In this document: piece by piece, positions 7,258 through 15,206 of the stretch
Position numbering within the stretch: the stretch's first letter is position 1
How the letters are laid out: each line of letters starts with the position of its first letter
Assembly: GCA_937880335.1 (NCBI GenBank)
Contig: CALFLJ010000089.1
Location: 1-28,698 of the forward strand
From: an uncultured Succinatimonas sp.
GTDB lineage: Bacteria; Pseudomonadota; Gammaproteobacteria; Enterobacterales; Succinivibrionaceae
Length of the DNA stretch: 28,698 nucleotides
Direction: 5' to 3'
Position numbers and translations under genes: made by a program
Notes under the pieces: generated by a model
Told to the model about the DNA's origin: nothing
Databases searched by the model: none
What the model saw: only the letters and a program-made list of their open reading frames with translations

Positions 7258-8742
7258 TTAAAAATCCTGTCCCATGATTTTTTCATTGTAAATTTGTTCA
7301 AGAACAAAACGTTCGTACCCTAAATGAGGGGATGCCATGCGTCTGTACTTTACTCTATCTCGGGTTTTGACATCATAATTTAATGCAGAGGTATAAAATA
7401 CAAAAGGAACTCTTTTACCGGTTTTGGTTGTTATAAAGCCCATGAGATTTGATACATTCTGTAAAGAGCCTGTTTTAGCAGTTACATTCTTAGCTAAAGG
7501 AGGTTGTGATGTGGATGCTCTAAAATGCAGTGAGCCTGAAACTCCAGCTACAGGCAAAAGCTCGATAAAGTTTAATTTATCATCATTAAGCTCAATAAAT
7601 TTTAAAATATTAAGCATGATGTGGGGCGAAACTAAATTATGAGGAGATAAGCCTGAGCCGTCTACGAAATAGGCGTTTGCAAGATTTATTCCTGCATATT
7701 GATGCAATATATATCTTATTGCCTGCACGGTTCGATTATAAGTTGCAGGCTTCTTATAGTATTCAGCTGCAATGTTTTTGGCTATGGCATCTGCATAAAG
7801 GTTATCTGATCTAAACAACATAAAGCGCAATAATTCTTTTAATGGTTTAGATTCAATATATGCTAATGTTGCATATTCTGTTATTGCTTGATGACTTACC
7901 TTAATATTGGAAAATTCTATTTTCTTTTGATTAAAGATTTTATACGTCCAGTCAACAGCCCATTGATCAGGATCAGATACAGCTAAAGATAAGGGAAATG
8001 GTTTTCCTTTTTTGCTGATAGGAACACATCCTGAAATTCTGTAATGATTATTTAAATAGAGATTAGCTTCAAGCTCGCAATCTGCGCCATAACGGTTTTC
8101 AGGGACACCATAGGCTTCAGTTTCAAGTGCAATTGGGGTTCCTTGAATTAAAGCTTGTACGGGCTTTCCAACCCCATTTGTTTTAAGTTGAGCAAAAGCA
8201 CAGTTTTTATTGATAATTGCAGATCCTGCAGGTGCAGTAAAGCATACTGGAAGATCATTCCACGACCAGCCGGCCCCACGGCTTTGGCCTCCAAATCGAC
8301 TTAGATCTAAAATAATAGAGCCTGTGATCTTATTTACACCAAGTCTTGTAAGATTATTTATAAGCTTTGCGTAATCGCTGGATTTAAAACTAGGATCTCC
8401 TGTGAAACGGATGATAAGGTTACCGTCTAAAACCCCGCCTTCTTTAAGATTTAATTTACCATCTTGCGTAAGCTTCGAGGCTGGAACCTCAAGATAGGTT
8501 TTTAATGTATAGTCATGGCCTAAATATAAAACAGCAGCAAGTGCTGTAATAACCTTGAGGGTTGATGCCGGGGTCATGAAAGTATCTATATTTTGCCCAT
8601 AAACCGTATTTGAATTAGGCAAAAGATAAGCCACACCTATTTGAGTTCCTGGTAATGTGGTATTACGAGCAGAAATTGCAACTGATTGTAAAGAGGTGCC
8701 TAGAGCTAGGCTTAGGATTAAAATTTTAATTGACTTGAACAT
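7258..8742 (-). CDS. dacB: Serine D-Ala-D-Ala carboxypeptidase/endopeptidase, PBP4 (family S13)
   Basis: This 494-residue periplasmic enzyme trims peptidoglycan peptides and cleaves cross-links. A signal peptide covers ~25 residues (MFKSIKILILSLALG..., cleavage near AISA). The three penicillin-binding motifs are in order: S60-x-x-K63 in PASTLKV, S312-D-N314 in RSDNLYAD, and K423-T-G in AKTGSLQNVSN. The long spacing between the first two motifs reflects the insert domains of class C PBP4 proteins. The conserved DGSGLSPHNLVSP block precedes KTG. It is divergent from fabV. The final residues (IYNEKIMGQDF) show no membrane anchor. Confidence 0.92.
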   Translation of the reverse strand: MFKSIKILILSLALGTSLQSVAISARNTTLPGTQIGVAYLLPNSNTVYGQNIDTFMTPASTLKVITALAAVLYLGHDYTLKTYLEVPASKLTQDGKLNLKEGGVLDGNLIIRFTGDPSFKSSDYAKLINNLTRLGVNKITGSIILDLSRFGGQSRGAGWSWNDLPVCFTAPAGSAIINKNCAFAQLKTNGVGKPVQALIQGTPIALETEAYGVPENRYGADCELEANLYLNNHYRISGCVPISKKGKPFPLSLAVSDPDQWAVDWTYKIFNQKKIEFSNIKVSHQAITEYATLAYIESKPLKELLRFMLFRSDNLYADAIAKNIAAEYYKKPATYNRTVQAIRYILHQYAGINLANAYFVDGSGLSPHNLVSPHIMLNILKFIELNDDKLNFIELLPVAGVSGSLHFRASTSQPPLAKNVTAKTGSLQNVSNLMGFITTKTGKRVPFVFYTSALNYDVKTRDRVKYRRMASPHLGYERFVLEQIYNEKIMGQDF

Positions 8743-8917
8743 ATAAACTATTACACCTTTTTTTTAACGCGACAATTATACGCAATTTGAGGACTTAAAT
8801 GCATTAGAGTTAACGTAAGGTGAGTATCTAAACAGTCTCAAAGCTACAAATGTGGTAAAATCAGCGCAAATTCAGACATTTTGTCTTAATCAATGTTTCT
8901 CTAGGAGATCTTTATCT

Positions 8918-10117
8918 ATGATCATCGAACCTAAGGTACGCGGTTTTATCTGTGTTTCCACTCATCCTGAAGGCTGTGAAAAAAATGTTTTGCAGCAGAT
9001 TAACTATGTTAAATCCCAAAATCCGGTATCAAATGGGCCTAAAAAAGTTCTGGTGATTGGTGCATCTACAGGCTATGGTTTAGCCTCACGTATTAGTGCA
9101 GCCTTTGGCAGTGGTGCTGCTACTATTGGTGTTTTTTTTGAAAAGCCTGGTACTGCTAAGCGCCCAGGAACAGCAGGATGGTATAATACTGCAGCCTTTA
9201 CCAAGTATGCAACCGAAGCTGGACTTTATGCTAAGAACGTTAATGCTGATGCCTTTTCAGATGAATGTCGCAAGAAGGTTATTGAGATTATTAAAGAAGA
9301 TCTTGGCTCTGTCGATATGGTGGTTTATTCATTAGCAGCACCTGTACGCAAGATGCCAAAGACAGGAGAGGTTGTTCGCTCTTCCTTAAAGCCAATTGGC
9401 AGTGCTTATACCTCAACTGCTATTGATACTAACAAAAATGAGATTATAACTGCCACTTTAGAGCCTGCTACTTTAGAGGAAATTGACAATACCGTTAAAG
9501 TAATGGGTGGTCAGGATTGGGAGCTTTGGATTGAAGCTTTAGCTCAGGCTGGAGTCCTTGCTGAAAACTGCAAGACTGTAGCTTACAGTTATATTGGCAC
9601 TGAGATTACCTGGCCAATTTACTGGCATGGCGCCTTAGGTAAGGCTAAAGAGGACTTAGATAGAGCTGCACTTGCAAATCGTGAGCGTCTAGCTTCTTTA
9701 CATGGTGATGCCCGTGTTGCCGTATTAAAGTCTGTTGTTACACAAGCCTCATCTGCAATCCCAGTGATGCCTTTATATATCTCATTATGCTTTAAAGTTA
9801 TGCGTGAGCAGGGTATTTATGAGTCTGTGATTGCTCATATCTACAGAATGTTTGCTACCTCTTTATATGGTGATAAGGCTGAGGTTGACGACAATGGTCG
9901 TATCCGCATGGACTCTTGGGAATTGCGTGATAGCGTACAAAACAAGTGCAAAGAATTATGGCCTCAGGTCACAACTGAGAACTTAAACGAATTATCTGAT
10001 TACCAGGATTATAAGAAACAGTTCTTAGAGTTATTTGGATTTGATGTCGAGGGCGTTGATTATAGTGCCGATGTAAATCCTGAGGTTGAAGTTTTAAATC
10101 TAGTTAGCTTAATTTAA
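8918..10117 (+). CDS. fabV: Enoyl-ACP (trans-2-enoyl-CoA) reductase FabV
   Basis: FabV catalyses the last NADH-dependent reduction of fatty-acid elongation and is the triclosan-resistant type. The frame is open from 8852, but the start at 8918 (MIIEPKVRGFICVSTHPEGC) matches the family N-terminus and has AGGAG at 8903-8907 ten bases upstream. This gives 399 residues, the usual size. The nucleotide-binding block is KKVLVIGASTGYGLASRI. The FabV-specific Y-x8-K catalytic pair is in YWHGALGKAK. The conserved EKPGTAKRPGTAGWYN stretch lies between them. It is transcribed alone, divergent from dacB, and followed by a strong hairpin with six Ts. No fabI or fabK is seen in the window. Confidence 0.95.
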   Translation: MIIEPKVRGFICVSTHPEGCEKNVLQQINYVKSQNPVSNGPKKVLVIGASTGYGLASRISAAFGSGAATIGVFFEKPGTAKRPGTAGWYNTAAFTKYATEAGLYAKNVNADAFSDECRKKVIEIIKEDLGSVDMVVYSLAAPVRKMPKTGEVVRSSLKPIGSAYTSTAIDTNKNEIITATLEPATLEEIDNTVKVMGGQDWELWIEALAQAGVLAENCKTVAYSYIGTEITWPIYWHGALGKAKEDLDRAALANRERLASLHGDARVAVLKSVVTQASSAIPVMPLYISLCFKVMREQGIYESVIAHIYRMFATSLYGDKAEVDDNGRIRMDSWELRDSVQNKCKELWPQVTTENLNELSDYQDYKKQFLELFGFDVEGVDYSADVNPEVEVLNLVSLI

Positions 10118-10142
10118 TTCTTCTGGTGTTTATAAATTCAAG

Positions 10143-10223
10143 AGGGAGACTATGCCCTGACTTAAGTAAGTTGAACAAAACAACAAAACAAGTTGAGCTT
10201 GTAACTTACAGTCTCCCTTTTTT
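10143..10223 (+). terminator. fabV terminator with a large structured loop (element A, contains AAGTTGAACA)
   Basis: AGGGAGACT (10143-10151) pairs perfectly with AGTCTCCCT (10210-10218), followed by six Ts, so it terminates fabV. The loop is unusually large (58 nt) and structured. GTAAGTT (10166-10172) pairs with AACTTAC (10203-10209), and ACAAG (10188-10192) pairs with CTTGT (10198-10202). The loop holds AGTAAGTTGAACAAA (10165-10179), which recurs exactly in the hairpin near 25820. It also serves as the intergenic sequence for the convergent methyltransferase gene. Confidence 0.75.
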
Positions 10224-11367
10224 ATTTGATCTCAAAATTTGATATCAGTAGATGTTGCGTTTTGTGATCATTGCGATTACGGAAACTTACCCTATAGCGA
10301 CTTTCAAAGTCTTTTACCTGTAGCTTGCCGTAAAGAGTCTGACATCCATTTTTATAAAGCTTTGCAATAAAAGGTGTATTTTTTATAACCAAAATAAAAC
10401 GAGCTTTGCATTCTTTTATTAGGTAACGAGATAGTCTTTTATGATCATCTTGTGTAAATGACAGTTGAGCATAAGAGCTAAATGTTGTGTCATAAGGTGG
10501 ATCTAAAAAGACAAAATCATCCTTTTTCGGAGAGTTTCTTTTCAGAAATTGCCTGAAATCTTCATTGCCTAAAGTTGTTTTTTGTAATTGTTTTATTGCC
10601 TCTGGATTTTGCATTTGCAAAAGGCGTTTAGTTAGCCGACGCTTGCAATAGGATATACCGCCAAAAGGAACGTTAAATTTACCTTGTTTGTTATATCGGA
10701 ACATTGACGAATAACAATAATCTCTTAAAAAAGCAAAACAAGCTGTAGTGGTGCTTAAAGGCAGGTTTAATTCAATTTCATTGTTATAAAGCTCTCGTAT
10801 GACATTGTAAAATGACATTTTCTGAGCTGAGCATAGGTTTAAGATTAAATCCTCTTTACTAAAGTTCCCGCTTTGATTTTGAAGTTTTTCAAGACGATGT
10901 AATTTATCTAAAAGGTTTTCAAAAAGTTCTTGTTTAAAAATTTCGTAGGCTTTTATATGAAGTCTGTCTAATTGTGATTTAAGTCTTTCTGCAAGAGGCG
11001 CAATCAATTTTGAGTATGCAATCTCAAAATTATCTATAGATTTGTATAAATCCAAATAGTTTTGAGCATGATTATCCGTGATTTCATCAAGGCTACCCCA
11101 GATCTCATCTATAAGATAAAGCATGCTAAGAAAGTACATGTCTTGCTCTTTAATTAAACTATAAAGATGAATAAGTTTTTTTGCAGCGTCATTTATGTAG
11201 TAGTGCTGGGCATTTACTGACCAATATACAGCACCACCACCTACGAAAGGCTCATAATAATCTTTAAAGTCAGATGGAATGGCAGGCAAGATTATAGGAA
11301 GCTCTTTTTCCTTGCCACCTGGGTATTTTAGAAGAGGGGATAATCGTGAGTCTTTTATATGATTCAT
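10222..11367 (-). CDS. D12-class (Dam-like) DNA adenine-N6 methyltransferase
   Basis: It transfers a methyl group from SAM to adenine N6 in a DNA recognition site. Motifs are in alpha-class (Dam) order: KYPGGK near the start, YEPFVGGGAVYWSVNA (SAM binding), RYNKQGKFNVPFGG, and catalytic LDPPYDTTFSSY. The protein is ~380 residues against ~280 for E. coli Dam. The surplus is a helical, charged insert between the SAM motif and the RYNKQG block. An ATG at 11397 would give 391 residues but lies inside a perfect hairpin. The ATG at 11367 (MNHIKDSRLSPLLKYPGGK) is more Dam-like; neither has a clear Shine-Dalgarno. It follows folD closely in the same direction. No restriction enzyme is adjacent. GATC specificity is likely but not proven. 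Confidence 0.8.
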   Translation of the reverse strand: MNHIKDSRLSPLLKYPGGKEKELPIILPAIPSDFKDYYEPFVGGGAVYWSVNAQHYYINDAAKKLIHLYSLIKEQDMYFLSMLYLIDEIWGSLDEITDNHAQNYLDLYKSIDNFEIAYSKLIAPLAERLKSQLDRLHIKAYEIFKQELFENLLDKLHRLEKLQNQSGNFSKEDLILNLCSAQKMSFYNVIRELYNNEIELNLPLSTTTACFAFLRDYCYSSMFRYNKQGKFNVPFGGISYCKRRLTKRLLQMQNPEAIKQLQKTTLGNEDFRQFLKRNSPKKDDFVFLDPPYDTTFSSYAQLSFTQDDHKRLSRYLIKECKARFILVIKNTPFIAKLYKNGCQTLYGKLQVKDFESRYRVSFRNRNDHKTQHLLISNFEIK

Positions 11368-11377
11368 GCTAGAGAAT

Positions 11378-11397
11378 ATGCGGTCAAAGGACCGCAT
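11378..11397. other. Perfect 8-bp hairpin between folD and the methyltransferase gene
   Basis: ATGCGGTC (11378-11385) and GACCGCAT (11390-11397) are exact inverse arms around a 4-nt loop. It covers the upstream candidate ATG of the methyltransferase and begins 5 bp after the folD stop. With no U-run on the minus strand it looks more like an mRNA processing or stability hairpin than a terminator. Confidence 0.5.
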
Positions 11398-11402
11398 TTT
11401 AC

Positions 11403-12263
11403 TTAAATATGGTTCTTATAAGCATCAAAGGTATTTTGCATTAGTGTAGCAATTGTCATAGGTCCTACACCACCTGGAACCGGGGTAATAAATCCCACGT
11501 GAGACGCTGCAGTCTCGTAATCTACATCACCACAGAGCTTTCCATTTTCAAGGCGATTTATACCAACGTCGATAACGGTAGATCCATCCTTAAACCAGGA
11601 GCCATCAATAAAGCGAGGCTTGCCTACAGCAACAACCGCAATATCAGCTTGCTTTAGCATTGCCTTTGTAGTTTCAAAAGGAGTGAAGCGATGTGTTACT
11701 GTAACGGTGCACCCTGCCAGTAAAAGCTCAAGAGCCATAGGGCGTCCTACAATATTAGACGCACCAACGACTACGGCAGATTTGCCTTTAAGATCAGAAC
11801 CTAAAGTCCTACGTAACATGGTCATAATTCCATGAGGGGTGGCTGCACATAGGTTTGGGATACGCTGTACGAGGCGTCCTACATTAAAAGGATGGAATCC
11901 ATCTACGTCTTTTGTTGCACTAATTCTTTCTACTACCTCAGATTCACTTAAGTGCTCAGGCAGAGGAAATTGAACCAGTATGCCGTCAATTTTAGGATCA
12001 GCATTTAAGGTATCGATTAGATCGTTTAGTTCTTTTTGTGTAATAGATTCATCTTTTTCGTAGGCAAAAGATTCAAAGCCACAATCCTCACAAGCACGGT
12101 GTTTATTACGAACATATATTTGTGAAGCAGGATCTTTTCCTACTAAGATTACAGCCAAGCCTGGGCGACGCCCGCCTTTTTCTACTAAGGCTTCAACCTG
12201 TTCTTTTATTTCGGTGCGAATAGAGGTCGCCATAGCTTTGCCATCGATAATTTGAGCTGTCAT
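11403..12263 (-). CDS. folD: Bifunctional methylenetetrahydrofolate dehydrogenase/cyclohydrolase FolD
   Basis: This 286-residue cytosolic enzyme interconverts 5,10-methylene-THF and 10-formyl-THF using NADP. Diagnostic motifs are complete: YVRNKHRACEDCG with the catalytic Tyr-x3-Lys, DGILVQFPLPEHL, KDVDGFHPFNVGRL, the dinucleotide-binding VVVGASNIVGRPMA, and the C-terminal PGGVGPMTIATLM. Length matches the family. It lies 22 bp after the TauE/SafE permease gene and just before the Dam-like gene, so a three-gene transcript is likely. Confidence 0.95.
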   Translation of the reverse strand: MTAQIIDGKAMATSIRTEIKEQVEALVEKGGRRPGLAVILVGKDPASQIYVRNKHRACEDCGFESFAYEKDESITQKELNDLIDTLNADPKIDGILVQFPLPEHLSESEVVERISATKDVDGFHPFNVGRLVQRIPNLCAATPHGIMTMLRRTLGSDLKGKSAVVVGASNIVGRPMALELLLAGCTVTVTHRFTPFETTKAMLKQADIAVVAVGKPRFIDGSWFKDGSTVIDVGINRLENGKLCGDVDYETAASHVGFITPVPGGVGPMTIATLMQNTFDAYKNHI

Positions 12264-12285
12264 TTTTTATCCTAAGTTTAAAGTT

Positions 12286-13122
12286 TTAATCTAAAAGACC
12301 ACTTATGAGCATACGTACACTGATTATAAACAATGCTAAGGCAAAAATGCGTTTTAATGCTATAGGCGAGATGTTTTTTCCAATATTTACACCAATTGGA
12401 GCACAAAAATAGGAAACCGGCACTACGCAGAGTGCAGCTAAGAGGTTTACTAAACCAAATGTACCAAAAGGAGCTCCCTGAGGGGTGGCATTTGTAAGTA
12501 ACATTAAAAGCGCACCTGGTACGCAAACAAATAAAGAAACAGCAGATGATGTTCCGATCGACTTATGAGGTTCAACTGAGAACGCGTTTAATACTGGCAC
12601 GGTTAAAGTACCGCCTCCTATGCCTAGCATTGAGGAGAAGCATGCGATACAAAAAGCGATAATCTGTTGTATAGGGCCTTTTGGTAAACTGTCAAATGCA
12701 GGCTTTGCTTTTGCTCTTAATAAAGTGTTTAGGGAATTTAGAAGCATTACAAAACCAAATAAGGCAGCAAGCCATTTTCCGCCGTAGAATTTGGAGGTGA
12801 TAATTCCCACAACCACGCCTACGAGCATAGCAATTGACCAGCGCTTTATAATTTCAACATTCGTATTTCCTTTTTTATATTGTGATCGTGCAGCTGAGAT
12901 AGAGGTAGGGATCATACAGCACAGTGAGGTTCCAGTCGCAACAACCATGGCAATGTCTGGATCAATATTAAATAAATTGGTAAAAAGAAGATAAAAACAA
13001 GGTACAAAAACAATGCCACCACCAATACCCAAAAGACCTGCTAAAAATCCTGCTATAACACCACAAAATAGTAACGACGAAATCGTCAAAGTGAATTCTG
13101 CATAAGAAATTCCAAATATCAT
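12286..13122 (-). CDS. TauE/SafE (TSUP) family membrane permease
   Basis: This 278-residue inner-membrane protein has about eight hydrophobic helices. The two family repeats are visible: GFLAGLLGIGGGIVFVP near the N-terminus and CFSSMLGIGGGTLTVPVLNA in the second half. Both carry the glycine-rich G-x-G-G-G turn of TSUP transporters. Members export or import sulfite, sulfoacetate, taurine-derived compounds or other organic anions; the substrate here is unknown. TGAGGA lies just upstream of the ATG. It is the first gene of a likely operon with folD and the Dam-like gene. Confidence 0.88.
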   Translation of the reverse strand: MIFGISYAEFTLTISSLLFCGVIAGFLAGLLGIGGGIVFVPCFYLLFTNLFNIDPDIAMVVATGTSLCCMIPTSISAARSQYKKGNTNVEIIKRWSIAMLVGVVVGIITSKFYGGKWLAALFGFVMLLNSLNTLLRAKAKPAFDSLPKGPIQQIIAFCIACFSSMLGIGGGTLTVPVLNAFSVEPHKSIGTSSAVSLFVCVPGALLMLLTNATPQGAPFGTFGLVNLLAALCVVPVSYFCAPIGVNIGKNISPIALKRIFALALFIISVRMLISGLLD

Positions 13123-13391
13123 ATATGTATCCTCATTATTTTAAGTGATTGTATTTTAGCAAAATAGGAAAGATTTGACGAAATTCACAGAATTTATTTT
13201 AAAAAATGTACTATAATATAGAAATTGGATTTACTGGCTGTAAATGCTAATTTTTAATTTAAGTTATTTTATTTTTATAAAACTTAAAACTTAAAAATTA
13301 AAAATATTGTCATAAAACAATAATATAGTTTTAGAAGTAAAATTCAAACTTTTGATTTTAATAAAAAATTAAAAAAAAATTAAAAAATTAG
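13123..13391. other. AT-rich intergenic region upstream of the tRNA operon
   Basis: No gene is visible. The left part should hold the promoter of the leftward permease operon; TACAAT at 13146-13151 on the minus strand is a possible -10. A TATAAT (13212-13217) faces right without a good -35. TATTGT/ACAATA arms (13305-13322) form a short hairpin. The A/T tracts at about 13350-13390 directly precede the tRNA promoter and fit an UP element. Confidence 0.45.
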
Positions 13392-13420
13392 TTGACGTCA
13401 AAGCTGATGTAGCGTATCAT
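13392..13420 (+). promoter_or_regulatory. Strong sigma-70 promoter of the tRNA operon
   Basis: TTGACG (13392-13397) and TATCAT (13415-13420) are separated by exactly 17 bp, with A/T tracts immediately upstream as an UP element. Transcription would start near 13427, ~18 bp before the first tRNA. Confidence 0.8.
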
Positions 13421-13444
13421 TCTCCTCCGTTGAATTACGGAGCT

Positions 13445-13521
<77 letters not shown>

Positions 13522-13528
13522 TTAGTAC

Positions 13529-13605
13529 GCGTCGTTAGCTCAGCTGGATAGAGCAACAGCCTTCTAAGCTGTGGGTCAGAGGTTCGACTCCTCTACGATG
13601 CGCCA
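13529..13605 (+). tRNA. tRNA-Arg (anticodon TCT)
   Basis: The acceptor is GCGTCGT/ACGATGC with one G-T pair. The anticodon stem ACAGC/GCTGT carries loop CTTCTAA, giving anticodon TCT, which reads AGA. The D-arm AGCTCAGCTGGATAGAGC and encoded CCA are present. It lies 7 bp after tRNA-Pro. Confidence 0.95.
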
Positions 13606-13612
13606 GTGCAAT

Positions 13613-13627
13613 TCAATATCTCAATGG
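13613..13627 (+). repeat. Duplicated tRNA spacer, copy 1
   Basis: TCAATATCTCAATGG runs into the 5' end of tRNA-His. It matches 13719-13733 at 14 of 15 positions. Confidence 0.7.
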
Positions 13628-13702
13628 TGGCTATAGCTCAGTTGGTAGAGTCCCGGATTGTGATTCCGGTTGTCGAGAGTTCGAGCCTCTCTAGCCACCC
13701 CA
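13626..13702 (+). tRNA. tRNA-His (anticodon GTG)
   Basis: It begins GGTGGCTA with the extra 5' G typical of histidine tRNA, paired opposite C in TAGCCACC. The anticodon stem CCGGA/TCCGG carries loop TTGTGAT, giving anticodon GTG. CCA is encoded. Confidence 0.95.
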
Positions 13703-13718
13703 TCTATATCCTCCAATT

Positions 13719-13733
13719 TCATTATCTCAATGG
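13719..13733 (+). repeat. Duplicated tRNA spacer, copy 2
   Basis: TCATTATCTCAATGG runs into the 5' end of tRNA-Leu. Together with copy 1 it suggests that the spacer was duplicated when one tRNA unit was added to the operon. Confidence 0.7.
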
Positions 13734-13815
13734 GGAAGTGGCGAAATTGGTATACGCACCAGATTTAGGTTCTGGCGCCTTAGGTATGTGGGTTCGAGTC
13801 CCATCTTCCCCACCA
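13732..13815 (+). tRNA. tRNA-Leu (anticodon TAG)
   Basis: This is an 84-nt class II tRNA. The acceptor is GGGGAAG/CTTCCCC, the anticodon stem CCAGA/TCTGG with loop TTTAGGT gives anticodon TAG, and a short variable arm (GCCTTAGGT) and encoded CCA are present. It is the last gene of the operon; no clear intrinsic terminator follows. Confidence 0.95.
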
Positions 13816-13834
13816 CCTCCTTTCTCATAAATAG

Positions 13835-13858
13835 ACAAATTTGTTGTAACTTGTAAGC
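13835..13858 (-). repeat. Degenerate copy of the intergenic hairpin motif (element D)
   Basis: On the minus strand it reads AAGTTACAACAAATTT, close to the AAGTTGAACAAATTT of element C at 25822-25836. No strong stem encloses it. It lies just after the tRNA operon where a terminator would be expected. It could be chance in AT-rich DNA. Confidence 0.3.
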
Positions 13859-14023
13859 AATCATATATTTTATTTTTCATATTTCTTTTTTTGCTTTAGG
13901 TCAATTTTCTTTTCTTTGAAAAAGATGTAGATCAACACATGTGATATCATGTTGCCATAAATATTTAAAATTCTTGAAGAATTTATTTTTTTTATAAAAT
14001 TAAGCACTAATAAGAGAGAAGTT

Positions 14024-14809
14024 ATGGCATTTAAATTTAGTTTAGGTTGTGTATTAATACTAACTTGTGTTGTTAATTCCGTACATGCTGGAGCTGTTTT
14101 TGAAGAAGGTAAATGCCGTTTAGGCAATGCTGAGGCCTGTTTTAATTTAGCTTATGATTACGATATGGCTGAAGGGAGTCAGCGTAATTATAAAAAGGCC
14201 AATGAGTATTATCTTAAAGCATGTGATCTTGACTATTCTTCTGCTTGCTATAATCTTGCGCAAAATTATATGAATGGGAATGGAACTCCTGAAGATCCTA
14301 CTTATGCAACCGAGCTTTATGTAAGGGGGTGCGAATTAGGTTCAGCATCATCCTGTATAAACGGAGGCCTTAATTTTGAACAGGGAAATGGTGTTGAAGT
14401 TGATTATGAAAGGGCTGCTAAGTTTTATAAAAAAGCTTGTGAATTAGATGAAGGTCTAGGTTGTTCTAATTTAGGTATTTTATATGAAAATGGTAACAGT
14501 GTTCCTAAAAGTTATACTAAGGCCAACTCTCTCTACCAAAAGGCTTGTGATTTAAAAGAGGGGGCAGGGTGTGGCTTTTTAGGAGCTAATTATGAGCAGG
14601 GGCTTGCTTTAGAGGTAGATTTAAATAAAGCTAATGAGCTTTACAGGAGAGGCTGTGAGCTTGATGATGGTTATTCTTGCAACTCTCTAGGTGTAAATTA
14701 TGTTCAAGGAATTGGTTTAGAGATAGATACTGAAAAAGCAAAGGCTTTATTCTTAAAGGGGTGCGAATTATCCTTTGATGAGGCATGCTCTAACGCTGAT
14801 TTATTGTAA
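14024..14809 (+). CDS. Secreted Sel1-like repeat protein, cysteine-rich (Hcp-like)
   Basis: This 261-residue exported protein begins with a signal peptide of about 22 residues (MAFKFSLGCVLILTC..., cleavage after VHA). The rest is about six 36-residue Sel1/TPR-like helical repeats of pattern KAxxLYxKACDLxxxxxCxxLGxxYExG. Each carries two cysteines placed to form an intra-repeat disulfide, as in Helicobacter cysteine-rich (Hcp) proteins. Such proteins are solenoid scaffolds in the periplasm or outside the cell. A partner cannot be named. AGAGAG lies 7-12 bases before the ATG. It is a single-gene unit after the tRNA operon and convergent with pheA. Confidence 0.88.
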   Translation: MAFKFSLGCVLILTCVVNSVHAGAVFEEGKCRLGNAEACFNLAYDYDMAEGSQRNYKKANEYYLKACDLDYSSACYNLAQNYMNGNGTPEDPTYATELYVRGCELGSASSCINGGLNFEQGNGVEVDYERAAKFYKKACELDEGLGCSNLGILYENGNSVPKSYTKANSLYQKACDLKEGAGCGFLGANYEQGLALEVDLNKANELYRRGCELDDGYSCNSLGVNYVQGIGLEIDTEKAKALFLKGCELSFDEACSNADLL

Positions 14810-15206
14810 TACCATGTATAAATAAGAGATTAATTCTTACACTCCTATTTAGATAGGAGTGTAGTTAAGACTTCTTAAAAAATTTATAAATCCTTTATAC
14901 CCCTTAATTAAGCATACAAAGCATCTAAAATAAAATTCACAAGCCTGTTAGCGTGCACAAAAGATCTAAAAGTAGGATTGAAATAAAATCATTCAAGATT
15001 GAATGAAGAATGGGGGAACATGTTCTAACAGGGGTGGCACAGAAGATTAACATAATCAAAGCTCCCCTTTGCTTTAGCAAAGGAGAGGTCTATTAATTTA
15101 AATCTCTAAATTGTATATGCTTCCTATATGTAATAATTTTTATAATTTAAAGTTATGAGAAAAAAGATAAGCTTTAAATAAGCAAAGATCTGATATTTGT
15201 TTTAAC
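14810..15206. other. Hairpin-rich intergenic region between convergent genes
   Basis: No credible coding sequence lies in these ~400 bp. Three inverted repeats are visible. ACACTCCTA (14839-14847) pairs with TAGGAGTGT (14854-14862), just after the Sel1 gene. CCTGTTAG (14944-14951) pairs with CTAACAGG (15025-15032), enclosing ATTCA/TGAAT (14991-15004). CCTTTGC (15066-15072) pairs with GCAAAGG (15077-15083) and is extended by CTC/GAG. The block 14940-15090 is less AT-rich than its flanks. It could be a small structured RNA or a mobile-element remnant. Confidence 0.5.
15161..15191 (-). terminator. Probable pheA terminator
   Basis: On the minus strand AGAT..GCTT pairs with AAGC..ATCT (two 4-bp segments with a small internal loop), followed by six Ts, ~16 bp after the pheA stop. 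The stem is weak. Confidence 0.45.

Noticed and set aside
10143..10223. Integron attC site
   Set aside because: The inverted repeat lacks paired GTTRRRY/RYYYAAC boxes in attC order, and no integrase or cassette array is present.
12278..12526. 82-residue minus-strand frame near the permease start of folD
   Set aside because: It overlaps the 3' end of the TauE/SafE gene in another frame and has no recognisable content.
13606..13830. 74-residue reading frame across tRNA-His and tRNA-Leu
   Set aside because: It runs through two well-folded tRNA genes, so it is not a protein gene.
13732..14023. tRNA-Leu 3' end as an integration site for a genomic island
   Set aside because: No integrase gene and no direct repeat of the tRNA 3' end were seen downstream in the window.
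14970..15005. CRISPR-repeat-like string (AGGATTGAAATAAAATC)
   Set aside because: The GATTGAAA ending resembles some CRISPR repeats, but there is only one copy and no spacer periodicity or cas gene.
15016..15025. GAACATGTTC palindrome as a LexA (SOS) box
   Set aside because: The spacing between GAAC and GTTC is 2 bp rather than 4, and no SOS gene is adjacent.
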